Shown piece by piece: positions 54,668 to 64,000 of a DNA stretch of 64,000 bases. The notes below the pieces were generated by a model. That model worked only from the letters and a program-made list of their open reading frames with translations. It had not been told where the DNA came from and did not search any database. The position numbers and the translations under genes are program-made. Positions within the stretch are counted from its first letter, which is position 1, and the number at the start of each line of letters is the position of its first letter. This DNA comes from Aeromonas lacus (GTDB lineage Bacteria; Pseudomonadota; Gammaproteobacteria; Enterobacterales; Aeromonadaceae), in contig NZ_JRGM01000129.1 in the NCBI RefSeq assembly GCF_000764665.1, forward strand, positions 62,001 to 126,000, in the 5' to 3' direction.

Positions 54668-55342
54668 TCAAACTGGCAGGGCAAAATAGCGTTGCAGCAG
54701 GCTGTGGGTGAAATCGATCTTGAGATAGAAACCGCGCGGCAGGGTCATAATCGGTTGACCATCGCGACCGATGGCGCGAGTCAGCGCCTTGTTGTTGGCG
54801 GCCTTGGGGCGCAGCTGCATCACCTGGCCGTGGCGTGCGCTGATCTGCTCCACCTCGCCCAGCACGATCATGTCCATCAGCTCTTCCCAGTCCTGGCGCA
54901 GTAGCTGATCTTCCTCCTCGCTGGGGCTCCACATCAGCGGCATCCCCACCCGCCGCTCGCCAACCGGGATCTCGCGGCTCCCCTCGACCGGGATCCAGAG
55001 CACCCGTGACAGCTTGTTGCGCACGTTGGACTCCTCCCAGCGCTGACCGCTGACGCCGATCAGCGGCGCGACGCAGACAAAGGTGGTTTCCAGTGGTCGG
55101 CCCTGAGGATCGACCGGGATCGTCTTGAGCTCGATCCCGAGATCCGGAAAGTCCTGCTCCGGCTTGCTGCCTGCACTGGCCCCCAGCTGCAGCTCGATCA
55201 ACTGGCCCACCCACCCCTTGTCCCGGCGCAGATCTTTGGGCACCGCCACACCTACCTCGGCGGCCAGCTGCGCCAGCGTGAAGCCTGCCATGGCGTAGGC
55301 ACGGCTCAGCAACTCCTGTTCGGATTGGGGATTGTTTGGCAT
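54668..55342 (-). CDS. mutH: DNA mismatch repair endonuclease MutH
   Basis: A 224-residue type II-like endonuclease that nicks the unmethylated strand at hemimethylated GATC in MutHLS repair. The catalytic Asp-Glu-Lys triad is visible in [15 protein letters not shown]. The start at [11 protein letters not shown] follows GGAG; an ATG four codons earlier is less likely. Its presence implies Dam methylation, consistent with many GATC sites in the region upstream. Confidence 0.96.
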   Translation of the reverse strand: MPNNPQSEQELLSRAYAMAGFTLAQLAAEVGVAVPKDLRRDKGWVGQLIELQLGASAGSKPEQDFPDLGIELKTIPVDPQGRPLETTFVCVAPLIGVSGQRWEESNVRNKLSRVLWIPVEGSREIPVGERRVGMPLMWSPSEEEDQLLRQDWEELMDMIVLGEVEQISARHGQVMQLRPKAANNKALTRAIGRDGQPIMTLPRGFYLKIDFTHSLLQRYFALPV

Positions 55343-56074
55343 GTTTGGCTCCATATTGCTCGGCCTATTCTAACAGGGCAGGATCCCGGGAGGATCGCTG
55401 TTTTTATAACCGATCCTGAGTGGATAAGGGTAAATGGGGATAATTCGGCTGTGTAGGTCTTATGATTATGATTTTAAAGAAATTTGTCTTTTTTATCGAG
55501 CAAGGATATTCAGCCGATCCGGGCCCGAAATAGTTGTCCAAGGGTTTGAGGATGATGTTACACACAGTTATCCACAGAAATCTTGGATAAGTGGCATAAA
55601 GTGGGATGAGTATCTTATATGTTACAAAAAATTGTGAATCCGACCCCATTTTCATCGAGGAAACAGGGCAGATATTGTGCCACTCCTGTGGATAATTTGG
55701 CCTTGGTGGATCTTTAAGCAGTAGAACTTGTTCACAATCATCGTCGCGGATCCTGCGTGAGCAAAACCATGGATCCAGATCCAGTTGTTTGTATTTAACT
55801 GTATGTATAATAAATAAAAATTAGTTTTAACTCTGATCTGTGAGGTGATAGTCTGTTTTTCACTTACAGTTAAAAAGTACTGTATATACCAGCTTGCTCA
55901 CAGGCTTATGCACAGTCTGGGTGGGCAACTTGGTAGAGCAGATCTTCCCGTTTGTTTATAAGTATGTGTGAAATTGAAAGTTATTCATGAACGCCGGGAG
56001 TCACTCCTTGTTTGCTGCCACGAAGTGAATGTGGAACAATCTCTTTATAGATTCAGCCTTTATAAGGTGATCAC
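55343..56074. promoter_or_regulatory. Non-coding mutH-rppH region with DnaA boxes (DARS2-like candidate)
   Basis: A 732-bp, AT-rich stretch with no supported gene. It holds two perfect TTATCCACA-type DnaA boxes (55568-55576 plus; 55687-55695 minus), a third fitting TTATNCACA (55906-55914 plus), near matches at 55419-55427 and 55728-55736, and several GATC sites. In E. coli the DnaA-reactivating sequence DARS2 occupies the same mutH-rppH (nudH) intergenic region, as I recall. Synteny plus boxes suggest the Aeromonas DARS2. It must also contain the mutH and rppH promoters. No IHF or Fis site could be fixed by eye. Confidence 0.6.
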
Positions 56075-56605
56075 GTGATTGATGGCGACGGATTTCGTCC
56101 CAATGTCGGTATCGTGATCTGTAACCGTGAAGGACAGGTGTTGTGGGCTAAACGCTATGGGCAGCACTCCTGGCAGTTTCCGCAGGGGGGGGTTGATGAT
56201 GGTGAAACGCCGGAGCAGGCCATGTATCGCGAGCTGTATGAGGAGATAGGCCTCAAGCCCGAAGATGTGACCATCATGGCCACCAGTCGTAACTGGCTTA
56301 AATACCGTTTACCCAAACGTCTTGTCCGCTGGGACAGTTCACCGGTCTGTATTGGCCAAAAACAAAAATGGTTCCTGTTGCAGCTCAATTCGGGCCGAGA
56401 GTCGCGGATCCAGTTCGGTTGTCATGGTCATCCCGAATTTGACGACTGGCGCTGGGTCAGCTTCTGGTACCCGGTACGCCAGGTCGTCTCGTTCAAGCGG
56501 GAGGTTTACCGCCGGGTCATGAAGGAGTTTGCTCCGCTGGCGATGCCGGCGCCGGCAGTGCAGCAGGTCAACAAGAAGGATGGGCGGCGTAACCGCGCTC
56601 GCTAA
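56075..56605 (+). CDS. rppH: RNA pyrophosphohydrolase RppH
   Basis: A 176-residue Nudix hydrolase removing pyrophosphate from mRNA 5' ends to trigger RNase E decay. The N terminus [26 protein letters not shown] and the Nudix box [22 protein letters not shown] are clear. A GTG start after AAGGTG matches the E. coli protein's start position. It is followed after 14 bp by ptsP. Confidence 0.96.
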   Translation: MIDGDGFRPNVGIVICNREGQVLWAKRYGQHSWQFPQGGVDDGETPEQAMYRELYEEIGLKPEDVTIMATSRNWLKYRLPKRLVRWDSSPVCIGQKQKWFLLQLNSGRESRIQFGCHGHPEFDDWRWVSFWYPVRQVVSFKREVYRRVMKEFAPLAMPAPAVQQVNKKDGRRNRAR

Positions 56606-56619
56606 GGAGCACAGATTAG

Positions 56620-58896
56620 TTGTTAACGGAACTGAGACGTATCGTCGAGAGCATGGCCGGGGCCAACACCCTGGAACAGGCCTTGCAGGCACTGGTGAGC
56701 CAGACCCGGCACGCCATGGTGGTGGACTGCTGCTCTGTCTACGTTTCGGAACCCGAGATGCGCCGCTACCGGCTGGCGGCGACCGATGGTCTTGCCCCTT
56801 CGGCGGTCGGCAAGGTCACTCTGCCCTTCGAGCAGGGTATCGTCGGTCTGGTCGGTCAGCGGGAAGAGCTGATCAACTTGGCCGATGCCCCTGCGCACCC
56901 CAGCTTTAAATTCCTGCCCGATGTCGCCGAAGAGGCGTTTCGCTCATTTCTGGGCGCCCCCATCATGCACCAGCGTCAGGTGGTCGGCATTCTGGTGGTG
57001 CAGCAAAAAGAGAGCCGCCGTTTCGATGAGGGGGAAGAGTCCTTCATGGTCACGCTGGCGGCCCAGCTGGCAGCGCATATCGCTCAGGCGCAGGCCAAGG
57101 GGTGGTTGCAGAAGACCGACTGGAGCAAGCCGCTGCGCGGCATTGCCGGTGCCAGCGGCATCGCTATGGCCAAGGCCTGGGTGTGGCGACCACGCAAAGC
57201 GCTCTCTTCCATTACTCCGCGCAAGGATGAGGATCATGCCGGCCAGCTGGAACGGCTGGAGTTGGCGGTAGAAGAGGTTCGCCACGATCTGGAGAGTCTG
57301 GCGCTGCGTTTTCGCGAGAGCTATAGCGAGGATTCGGTCGCCATCTTCGACATCTATCTCCATCTACTCGCCGATCCCGGCTACATCAAGCCGATCCGCA
57401 ACAAGGTGAGCAAGGAGCACTGGACCGCGGTCTCCGCCGTCAAGCTGGTCAGTGATCGCCTCATCGAGCAGTTTAAGGGGATGAAGGATCCCTACCTGCA
57501 GGAGCGATCCACCGATGTGAAGGATATCGCCCAGCGCCTCATCAGTCGTCTGGTGCAAAACGAGCCGGAACATATCTCCATCGGTGAGCCTGTGGTGCTG
57601 GTCGCCGACGAGGTGACGGCCACCATTCTGGCGGAAGTCCCCCGTGAATACCTGACTGGTGTGGTCTCGCTCAAGGGGGGCACCAACTCCCACGCCGCCA
57701 TTCTGGCCCGCGCCATGGGGGTGGCCGCCATCATGGGGGTGGATCTGCCGCTCGGTGATATCGGTGGCCGCATGCTGGTCGTCGATGGCTATAGCGGCGA
57801 TCTCTTCATCGAACCCAATCAGGTGATCCTGACCGAGTATCGCCAGCTGCTGAGCGAAGAGCGAGCACTCGACAGTCTGGTGCGCAGCGTCGACAACCAG
57901 CCTTCGGAGACGGCGGACGGTACCAAGGTCTCCCTGCTGCTCAACGCCGGGCTCAGCGCCGATACCGAGATTTCTCTCAATCATCTGGCAGACGGGGTCG
58001 GTCTCTATCGCACCGAGATTCCCTTCATGCTGCAGGACAGCTTCCCCTCCGAGTGGGAGCAGACTGCCCGCTATCGCGGCATTCTCGAGACCTATCGCAA
58101 CCGGCCGGTCTGCATGCGGACGCTGGATGTGGGCGGAGACAAGCAGCTACCCTACTTCCCCATCGTCGAGGAAAACCCCTTCCTTGGCTGGCGGGGGATC
58201 CGGCTTACCCTGGATCACCCCGAACTGTTTCTGGTGCAGCTCAAGGCGATGTTGCGGGCCAGTGAAGGGCTCGACAATCTGGCCATTATGCTGCCGATGA
58301 TCAGCAGTGTCAGTGAAATCAAGGCGTCCCGCCGTCTGCTGGATCAGGCATGGCGCGAAGTATCGGAAGAGGCGGCCAGTCGCAATGCCGAGATCCGCTA
58401 CCCCAGCCTCGGGGTGATGATCGAGGTGCCTTCCGCCCTCTACATACTGCCGGAGATGGCACCACTCATCGACTTCTGGTCGGTGGGCAGCAACGACCTG
58501 ACCCAGTACCTGCTGGCGGTGGATCGCAACAATTCCCGCGTCGCCAACATCTACGATGCGTTCCATCCGGCGGTGATCCGCGCGCTGCAACTGCTGGTCG
58601 ATGCCTCCCACCGCTATCAGAAACCGGTCTCGGTCTGTGGCGAGCTGGCCGGTGATCCGGTCGGTGTGCTGCTGCTGCTGGCCATGGGCTATCGCCGCTT
58701 CAGTATGAACACCCACAACATCGCCCGGATCAAGTATGTGTTGCGCCAATCGACCCTGAGCGAGCTGACCGAGCTGCTGGCCGATGGCCTCAAGCACGAC
58801 AATCCCCACGTGCTGCGCGGCCTGTTTGCCCGCTATCTGGAAGAGCACGGTTTGGGCGGTTTGCTGCGCGCCGGCCACAAACCGAAAATCGGTTGA
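56620..58896 (+). CDS. ptsP: Phosphoenolpyruvate-protein phosphotransferase PtsP (EI-Ntr)
   Basis: A 758-residue nitrogen-PTS enzyme I that passes phosphate from PEP to NPr. Residues about 1-165 are a GAF domain (SFKFLPDVAEEAFRSFLGAP), about 170-400 the phospho-His domain (GGTNSHAAILARAMGVAAIMG, active-site His), and the rest the PEP-binding barrel (RTLDVGGDKQLPYF; SVGSNDLTQYLLAVDRNN; VSVCGELAGDP). The start is a TTG with AAGGAG upstream, giving a family-like N terminus. It is probably co-transcribed with rppH. Confidence 0.96.
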   Translation: MLTELRRIVESMAGANTLEQALQALVSQTRHAMVVDCCSVYVSEPEMRRYRLAATDGLAPSAVGKVTLPFEQGIVGLVGQREELINLADAPAHPSFKFLPDVAEEAFRSFLGAPIMHQRQVVGILVVQQKESRRFDEGEESFMVTLAAQLAAHIAQAQAKGWLQKTDWSKPLRGIAGASGIAMAKAWVWRPRKALSSITPRKDEDHAGQLERLELAVEEVRHDLESLALRFRESYSEDSVAIFDIYLHLLADPGYIKPIRNKVSKEHWTAVSAVKLVSDRLIEQFKGMKDPYLQERSTDVKDIAQRLISRLVQNEPEHISIGEPVVLVADEVTATILAEVPREYLTGVVSLKGGTNSHAAILARAMGVAAIMGVDLPLGDIGGRMLVVDGYSGDLFIEPNQVILTEYRQLLSEERALDSLVRSVDNQPSETADGTKVSLLLNAGLSADTEISLNHLADGVGLYRTEIPFMLQDSFPSEWEQTARYRGILETYRNRPVCMRTLDVGGDKQLPYFPIVEENPFLGWRGIRLTLDHPELFLVQLKAMLRASEGLDNLAIMLPMISSVSEIKASRRLLDQAWREVSEEAASRNAEIRYPSLGVMIEVPSALYILPEMAPLIDFWSVGSNDLTQYLLAVDRNNSRVANIYDAFHPAVIRALQLLVDASHRYQKPVSVCGELAGDPVGVLLLLAMGYRRFSMNTHNIARIKYVLRQSTLSELTELLADGLKHDNPHVLRGLFARYLEEHGLGGLLRAGHKPKIG

Positions 58897-58967
58897 TTGA
58901 TAAACATGCCTTGTCCCTGCTGGCGAATGATCGGAAAATGCGGCTTTTCTTATGACTGGGGCCGCTT

Positions 58968-59795
58968 ATGCAGCACGATGGATATTGGGTTTTCTCGCAG
59001 ATTGATCCCGTAGCATTCAGTTTGGGACCACTATCGGTACGCTGGTATGGTCTCATGTACCTGTTCGGTTTTGCGTTTGCCATGTGGCTGGCTGGCCGTC
59101 GCGCCGATGCGCCGAACAGCGGCTGGACACGCAACGAGGTCTCTGACCTGCTCTTCTACGGCTTCCTCGGGGTGATCCTCGGCGGCCGTGTCGGTTACGT
59201 ACTTTTCTACAACTTCGATCTCTTCCTCGCGGATCCGACCTACCTGTTCAAGATCTGGACTGGTGGTATGTCGTTCCACGGCGGTCTGATCGGGGTGATC
59301 ACCGCCATGATCTGGTTTGCCCACAAGACCAAGCGCCACTTCTTCACCGTGGCCGATTTTGTGGCACCGCTCATTCCGTTTGGTCTCGGCGTCGGCCGTA
59401 TCGGCAACTTCCTCAATGGCGAGCTGTGGGGCCGGATCACCGATGTGCCTTGGGCCATCATATTCCCGGAGGCTGGCCCCGAGCCGCGTCACCCTTCCCA
59501 GCTCTACCAGTTCGCGTTGGAAGGGGTGGTGCTGTTCATCATCCTCAACCTGTTCTGGCGCAAGAATCCGCCGCGTGGCGCCATCTCCGGCATGTTCCTG
59601 CTGTTCTACGGCCTGTTCCGCTTCCTGGTGGAATTTGTCCGCCAGCCAGACAGCCAGCTGGGCCTCTACTTCAACGAGATCAGCATGGGCCAGATCCTCT
59701 CCACCCCGATGATCTTCATCGGTGCCCTGATGATTTGGGTTGCCTACAAGCGCCCGCAGCTGTTCGGTAACGCCGTGAAGGAGGCAAAACAATGA
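58968..59795 (+). CDS. lgt: Prolipoprotein diacylglyceryl transferase
   Basis: A 275-residue seven-helix inner-membrane enzyme that adds diacylglycerol to the lipobox cysteine of prolipoproteins, such as the pullulanase in this window. The signature [20 protein letters not shown] and the HGGLIGV segment with its essential His are present. Its stop overlaps the thyA start (ATGA), so the two are coupled. Confidence 0.97.
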   Translation: MQHDGYWVFSQIDPVAFSLGPLSVRWYGLMYLFGFAFAMWLAGRRADAPNSGWTRNEVSDLLFYGFLGVILGGRVGYVLFYNFDLFLADPTYLFKIWTGGMSFHGGLIGVITAMIWFAHKTKRHFFTVADFVAPLIPFGLGVGRIGNFLNGELWGRITDVPWAIIFPEAGPEPRHPSQLYQFALEGVVLFIILNLFWRKNPPRGAISGMFLLFYGLFRFLVEFVRQPDSQLGLYFNEISMGQILSTPMIFIGALMIWVAYKRPQLFGNAVKEAKQ

Positions 59796-60586
59796 GAGCC
59801 TATCTCGACCTGATGCAGAAGATCCTGGACGAGGGTACCGTCAAGTCCGATCGCACCGGTACCGGCACCGTCTCTCTGTTTGGTCATCAGATGCGCTTCA
59901 ATCTGGCGGAGGGTTTTCCGCTGGTGACCACCAAGAAGTGCCACCTGCGCTCCATCATTCATGAGCTGCTCTGGTTCCTCAACGGCGACACCAACACCGC
60001 CTATCTGAAAGAGAACGGCGTCAGCATCTGGGATGAGTGGGCCGATGAGAACGGCGATTTGGGGCCGGTTTATGGCGCCCAGTGGCGCTCCTGGCCGACC
60101 GCCGACGGTGGCGTGGTGGATCAGATCCAGAAAGCGGTGGATGACATCAAGCACAACCCGGATTCGCGCCGCATCATTGTCTCCGCCTGGAACGTAGGTG
60201 AACTGGACAAGATGGCGCTGGCTCCCTGCCATGCCTTCTTCCAGTTCTACGTGGCGGACGGCAAGCTCTCCTGCCAGCTCTACCAGCGCAGCTGTGACGT
60301 GTTCCTCGGCTTGCCGTTCAACATTGCCAGCTATGCTTTGCTGACCCATATGATGGCCCAGCAGTGTGGTCTGGAAGTGGGCGACTTTGTCTGGACCGGT
60401 GGTGATGTGCACCTCTACTCCAACCACATGGAGCAGACTGCACTGCAGCTCACCCGTGAGCCGCGTCCGCTGCCGACCTTGGTGATCAAGCGCAAGCCGG
60501 ACTCCATCTTCGATTACAAGTTCGAGGATTTCGAGATAGAGGGTTACGACCCCCATCCCGGCATCAAGGCGCCCGTCGCCATCTGA
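59792..60586 (+). CDS. thyA: Thymidylate synthase
   Basis: A 264-residue folate-dependent enzyme making dTMP from dUMP. The catalytic cysteine is in [25 protein letters not shown] and the dUMP-binding segment in [12 protein letters not shown]; the sequence is close to E. coli ThyA. It is translationally coupled to lgt and followed by a strong terminator. Confidence 0.98.
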   Translation: MRAYLDLMQKILDEGTVKSDRTGTGTVSLFGHQMRFNLAEGFPLVTTKKCHLRSIIHELLWFLNGDTNTAYLKENGVSIWDEWADENGDLGPVYGAQWRSWPTADGGVVDQIQKAVDDIKHNPDSRRIIVSAWNVGELDKMALAPCHAFFQFYVADGKLSCQLYQRSCDVFLGLPFNIASYALLTHMMAQQCGLEVGDFVWTGGDVHLYSNHMEQTALQLTREPRPLPTLVIKRKPDSIFDYKFEDFEIEGYDPHPGIKAPVAI

Positions 60587-60590
60587 TTGC

Positions 60591-60615
60591 AAGGCGCCCT
60601 AGGGCGCCTTTTTTA
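60591..60615 (+). terminator. Intrinsic terminator after thyA
   Basis: A 20-bp palindrome AAGGCGCCCT/AGGGCGCCTT followed directly by TTTTT. Confidence 0.92.
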
Positions 60616-60811
60616 TGCTTAAAAACAGTTAGATATTCATTTTTGTGATTGAAAATCGAGAACTGGTTACACCGCTATGAAAGATGCCTTTGGCGGAGCA
60701 GTTTTGGTTTTACTTCGGTTTTTTCGTTGTATTGAGCAGTAAGAAACGATTTTCCAAGAGTTGTTATCGGTTGTAGACTCAACGTAAAGTAATTTTGTGG
60801 ATATTTTAACC

Positions 60812-62002
60812 ATGAGCGACGTAATCAAAAAGTTCCTGAAGCTGGAGGCCGCCTCCGGAATTATTCTGATCATGGCGGCCATGCTGGCAATGATATTGGC
60901 CAATTCCGGTCTCTCTGGCAGCTACCAGGCCTTCCTCGATACGCCAGTGCAGGTACGCATTGCGGCACTGGATATCGACAAGCCGTTGCTGCTCTGGATC
61001 AACGATGGCTTTATGGCGATCTTCTTCCTGCTGGTCGGGCTCGAGGTGAAGCGCGAGATGCTGGAAGGGGCGCTCTCCTCCCGGGTGCAGGCGACCTTCC
61101 CGGCCATCGCTGCGGTGGGCGGCATGCTGGCTCCGGCCCTGATCTACGCCTTCTTCAACTACTCGGATGAAGTGGCGCGCGCTGGCTGGGCCATTCCTGC
61201 CGCGACCGATATTGCCTTTGCCCTCGGGGTGATGGCGCTGCTCGGCAAGCGGGTGCCGGTGAGCCTCAAGGTGTTCCTGCTGGCGCTGGCCATCATGGAT
61301 GATCTGGGCGTCATCATCATCATCGCGCTCTTCTACACCCAGCAACTGTCGCTGGCGGCGTTGACGGTCGGTATTCTGGCGACCCTGACGCTGTTCTGGA
61401 TGAACCGCCGCGGTGAGGATCGGATCAGTCTCTACATGCTGGTCGGGCTGGTGCTCTGGGTGGCGGTGCTGAAATCCGGTGTCCATGCGACCCTGGCTGG
61501 CGTGGTGGTTGGCTTTATGATCCCGCTTAACGGCAAGCGCTATGCCTCGCCGCTCAAGCATCTGGAGCATGCCCTGCACCCCTGGAGTGCCTACCTGATC
61601 CTGCCGCTGTTTGCCTTTGCCAACGCGGGGGTATCGCTGGAGGGGATCGGTCTCTCATCCCTGCTGAGCCCGGTGCCCATGGGTATCATGCTGGGGCTGT
61701 TTATCGGCAAGCCGCTCGGGGTATTCACTATCAGCTGGTTGTCGGTCAAGCTGGGTGTGGCGCAGTTGCCACCGGGAGTCAACTTCAAGCAGATCTTCGC
61801 GGTCAGCATCCTCTGCGGCATTGGTTTCACCATGTCGATGTTTATCGCATCGCTGGCATTCGAGCACGGTGGGCTGGATTACGGCAGCTACTCTCGCCTC
61901 GGTATTCTGGTGGGATCCACCCTGGCGGCGGTAGTCGGTTATCTGGCCTTGCGATTGGCTCTTCCCAAGTGTGACGGGGATCAGAGTGCGGAGGGACTAT
62001 GA
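60812..62002 (+). CDS. nhaA: Na+/H+ antiporter NhaA
   Basis: A 396-residue, 12-helix antiporter exporting Na+ or Li+ in exchange for two protons, active at alkaline pH. The transport-site aspartates are in [21 protein letters not shown]; the conserved [19 protein letters not shown] and [20 protein letters not shown] segments are present. The given ATG gives a family-like N terminus but has a poor ribosome-binding site; an in-frame GTG five codons earlier is an alternative. It starts a three-gene run with a small secreted protein and nhaR. Confidence 0.95.
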   Translation: MSDVIKKFLKLEAASGIILIMAAMLAMILANSGLSGSYQAFLDTPVQVRIAALDIDKPLLLWINDGFMAIFFLLVGLEVKREMLEGALSSRVQATFPAIAAVGGMLAPALIYAFFNYSDEVARAGWAIPAATDIAFALGVMALLGKRVPVSLKVFLLALAIMDDLGVIIIIALFYTQQLSLAALTVGILATLTLFWMNRRGEDRISLYMLVGLVLWVAVLKSGVHATLAGVVVGFMIPLNGKRYASPLKHLEHALHPWSAYLILPLFAFANAGVSLEGIGLSSLLSPVPMGIMLGLFIGKPLGVFTISWLSVKLGVAQLPPGVNFKQIFAVSILCGIGFTMSMFIASLAFEHGGLDYGSYSRLGILVGSTLAAVVGYLALRLALPKCDGDQSAEGL

Positions 62003-62406
62003 AAAAACAGGCATGGCTGGCAGTGATGTTGCTGAGCCCGTTGGCATGGGCGGGCGGGTTTGAGGATTGCAGGCAGGATGCCGCCTCGGCAAGCTGCTCT
62101 GCCTATCTCAACGGCGTGGTGGATAGCGCCGTGCTGCTGGGGGACAAGCAGGCCAAGGCCCGCTTTGGCGAGACCTTCTCCGAGCGGGCGCTGAGCAGCC
62201 GGGCAGGGGAGATGGTCAAGCGTTCCAACAACCGCTACTGCGGTGAGCGCCAGCCCGACAAGGCGCGGCTCAAGGCCAACCTGATGGCGCAGTTCGGCGC
62301 GAACAAGGTTGACTCGGTCAGCGACATGTATGACATTCTGGCGGTTGAACTCAGCTGCTACCGGAGTCCGCGCCAGGCGGGAACCCCATCGGATGTCACA
62401 CCTTAA
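61999..62406 (+). CDS. Small secreted protein, possibly Rap1a/Tai-like
   Basis: A 135-residue exported protein with a signal peptide ([18 protein letters not shown]) and four cysteines (C23, C32, about C80 and C118 by eye). The pattern of [12 protein letters not shown] after a cysteine, then [20 protein letters not shown], is faintly like Rap1a/Tai immunity proteins, but this is weak. It overlaps the nhaA stop (ATGA) and its own stop overlaps nhaR by 14 bp, so it is embedded in the nhaA-nhaR operon. I do not recognise a proven function. Confidence 0.65.
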   Translation: MKKQAWLAVMLLSPLAWAGGFEDCRQDAASASCSAYLNGVVDSAVLLGDKQAKARFGETFSERALSSRAGEMVKRSNNRYCGERQPDKARLKANLMAQFGANKVDSVSDMYDILAVELSCYRSPRQAGTPSDVTP

Positions 62407-63325
62407 CTACAACCATCTCTACTATTTCTGGATGACGCAGAAGAAGGGCTCTGTCACTCAGGCGGCAGAAGCCCTTTTTTTGACCCCGCAGACGGTGACC
62501 GGTCAGATCAAGCTGCTGGAGCAGCGTTTGGGCGGCAAGCTGCTCAAGCGCAAGGGGCGCACCCTTGAGGCAACCGAGCTGGGTCAGCTGGTGTTTCGCT
62601 ACGCCGACAAGATGTTCAGCCTCTCCTACGAGATGCTCGATATCGTCAACTACCGCAAAGAGAGCCAGATCCTGTTCGACGTCGGCATCGCCGATGCCCT
62701 CTCCAAACGTCTTGCCAGCCGGGTGCTGCTCTCAGTCATCCCCAATGACGGCTCCATTCACCTGCGCTGCTTCGAATCGACCCACGAGTTGCTGTTGGAG
62801 CAGCTGAGCGAGCACAAGCTCGACATGATCCTCTCCGACTGTCCGGTGGACTCCAGCCAGCATGCGGGACTGCTCTCCAAACGGCTTGGTGGCTGTGGTG
62901 TCAGCTTCTTCTGCAAGGCGCCGCTGCCATCGCTCCCTTTCCCGGCCTGTCTTGAGGAGCGCAAGCTGCTTATTCCTGGGCGCCGTACTGCCATGGGGCG
63001 CCAGCTGACCCAATGGTTTGAACAGCAGGGGGTCTCCCCCAGCATCCTTGGCGAGTTTGACGATGCGGCGCTGATGAAGGCGTTTGGCTTCTTCAATCAG
63101 GGTATCTTCATGGCTCCCACCATCTATCGGGAGGAGATCCTCGAGGGAGAGGGGGTAATGTTGCTGGGCGAGACCCAGGAGCTGATGGAGGAGTACTACG
63201 TCATCTTCGCCGAGCGGATGATCCAGCATCCGGCGGTAAAACGGGTGTGCGAGAGTGATTTCACCTTCCTCTTTGCCGGGGAGGAGAACTTCTCCGCCAT
63301 CCAGCCAGCATCCCTGTCGTTTTAA
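62393..63325 (+). CDS. nhaR: Na+-responsive activator NhaR (LysR family)
   Basis: A 310-residue LysR regulator that activates nhaA in response to Na+. The start [21 protein letters not shown] matches NhaR, followed by the helix-turn-helix [28 protein letters not shown]. coli has nhaA and nhaR adjacent; here one small gene is inserted between them. It begins inside the preceding gene, implying coupling. Confidence 0.94.
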   Translation: MSHLNYNHLYYFWMTQKKGSVTQAAEALFLTPQTVTGQIKLLEQRLGGKLLKRKGRTLEATELGQLVFRYADKMFSLSYEMLDIVNYRKESQILFDVGIADALSKRLASRVLLSVIPNDGSIHLRCFESTHELLLEQLSEHKLDMILSDCPVDSSQHAGLLSKRLGGCGVSFFCKAPLPSLPFPACLEERKLLIPGRRTAMGRQLTQWFEQQGVSPSILGEFDDAALMKAFGFFNQGIFMAPTIYREEILEGEGVMLLGETQELMEEYYVIFAERMIQHPAVKRVCESDFTFLFAGEENFSAIQPASLSF

Positions 63326-63376
63326 AACGGCGCGTCACCACGTATCATCGGCGATGAGTGGCAGAGGAGAGATGTG

Positions 63377-63679
63377 ATGCAACTTGAAGAGATGGAAGCC
63401 AGTGCGGGTCAGGCGGTTGCCCTGCTCAAGGCGCTGGCCAATGAGCGGCGGCTCTTTATCCTGTGCCATCTGCTGGAGCGGGAGCTGTCGGTGGGGGAAC
63501 TCAACGAGCGGTTGGGATTGAGCCAGTCTGCGTTATCACAGCATCTGGCATTGCTGCGGCGCGATGAGCTGGTCAACACGCGAAAAGAGGCCCAGACGGT
63601 CTACTATTCGCTGCGCAGCCACGAGGTACGCGAGATGATCACCTTGCTGCATCGGCTTTACTGCAGCGCAGATAAATAA
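63377..63679 (+). CDS. hlyU: HlyU-type ArsR family regulator
   Basis: A 100-residue winged-helix protein of the SmtB/ArsR family, close to Vibrio HlyU (QAVALLKALANERRLFILCHLL; LSQSALSQHLALLRRDELVNTRKEAQTVYY). Cys30 and Cys96 lie 66 residues apart, equal to the redox pair of Vibrio HlyU, and the metal site of SmtB is absent. HlyU derepresses haemolysin and other virulence genes by displacing H-NS. The start is the ATG after GAGGAGAGATGTG. Confidence 0.9.
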   Translation: MQLEEMEASAGQAVALLKALANERRLFILCHLLERELSVGELNERLGLSQSALSQHLALLRRDELVNTRKEAQTVYYSLRSHEVREMITLLHRLYCSADK

Positions 63680-63704
63680 AAAACCGGCACTAGGCCGGTT
63701 TTTT
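63678..63704. terminator. Bidirectional terminator between hlyU and rpsT
   Basis: AACCGGC/GCCGGTT with A and T runs outside, between the convergent genes. Confidence 0.9.
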
Positions 63705-63727
63705 CAGCTTTTATCAGCAGAAGCTGA

Positions 63728-63991
63728 TTAAGCCATAGCTTTGATCTGGGCAGACAGGCGGCTCTTGTGACGAGCAGCTTTGTTCTTGTGGATCAGGCCT
63801 TTGGTCGCCATACGATCCATGATCGGCTGAGCAACAGCGAAAGCGGCAGTCGCGGCAGCTTTGTCGCCAGAGGCGATAGCAGCGATGACTTTCTTCAGGT
63901 AGGTACGGGTCATGGAACGACGGCTGGCGTTGTGCTGACGGCGTTTCTCTGACTGAAGAGCGCGCTTCTTAGCAGATTTGATGTTAGCCAA
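63728..63991 (-). CDS. rpsT: 30S ribosomal protein S20
   Basis: An 87-residue S20 ([35 protein letters not shown]), a basic helical protein of the 30S body. Its promoter region lies beyond the right window edge. It is convergent with hlyU. Confidence 0.98.
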   Translation of the reverse strand: MANIKSAKKRALQSEKRRQHNASRRSMTRTYLKKVIAAIASGDKAAATAAFAVAQPIMDRMATKGLIHKNKAARHKSRLSAQIKAMA

Positions 63992-64000
63992 GGTAAAACT

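Noticed and set aside
55434-55637. 67-codon plus frame and 83-codon minus frame in the mutH-rppH gap
   Set aside because: No ribosome-binding site, AT-rich random-like composition, and they run across DnaA boxes.
55929-55960. A short segment reminiscent of a tRNA D-loop (TTGGTAGAGCAGAT)
   Set aside because: No acceptor stem, anticodon arm or T-loop could be folded around it.
1-64000. Mobile elements, prophage and CRISPR
   Set aside because: No transposase, integrase, phage structural gene, direct-repeat-spacer array or composition break was found; all genes fit a core chromosome.

Overview
This 64 kb window is ordinary chromosomal DNA of a gammaproteobacterium, almost certainly an Aeromonas. 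The evidence is high GC coding sequence, MotX (sodium-driven polar flagellum), HlyU, NhaA/NhaR, an Aeromonas-type lipoprotein pullulanase, and enterobacterial/Vibrio-like synteny blocks: ypjD-yfjD beside ffh-rpsP-rimM-trmD-rplS; mutH-rppH-ptsP-lgt-thyA; yggS-proC-yggT-yggU beside pilT-pilU. I see no tRNA, rRNA, insertion sequence, prophage or CRISPR array. Nearly every strand change is punctuated by an intrinsic terminator.

Layout. 1-5.1 kb: tail of the glycyl-radical activase yjjW, a DUF1820 protein, a LysR regulator, tyrB, and a divergent RcnR-type repressor/CDF cobalt-nickel exporter pair with a clear operator between them. 5.3-12.4 kb: pullulanase lipoprotein, a ZntA-type P-type ATPase behind a MerR-type promoter, and tpx. 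12.4-19.4 kb: two small solute-binding proteins, a DEAD-box helicase, a sphingomyelinase C operon whose second gene looks like a membrane-anchored steric chaperone, a CPBP protease, and small conserved proteins. 19.6-27 kb: CdaR-type regulator, GntP permease and glycerate kinase; NnrU; a glutathione peroxidase-like protein; LysR; nupC. 27-35 kb: DUF4426, yggU, yggT, proC, yggS, pilT, pilU, yaaA, ogt, arfB.

35-48.3 kb: a PII protein behind a sigma-54-like promoter, an fbpABC iron(III) importer with a Fur-like box, a DyP peroxidase, argR divergent from an artP-I-Q-M arginine importer with ARG boxes between them, mdh, motX, and hmp divergent from nsrR over a long symmetric operator. 48.3-54.6 kb: yfjD, ypjD, ffh, rpsP-rimM-trmD-rplS and a stand-alone CBM48-like protein. 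54.7-64 kb: mutH, a 732-bp AT-rich non-coding region with DnaA boxes, rppH, ptsP, lgt-thyA, nhaA-(small secreted protein)-nhaR, hlyU and rpsT.

The genes form many short autonomous units, mainly metal, iron, arginine, nitrogen and NO homeostasis plus housekeeping. The most notable items are the non-coding mutH-rppH region, which looks like the Aeromonas counterpart of the DnaA-reactivating locus DARS2, and the two-gene sphingomyelinase/putative foldase operon. Function calls rest on reading the proteins by eye; no database search was run.
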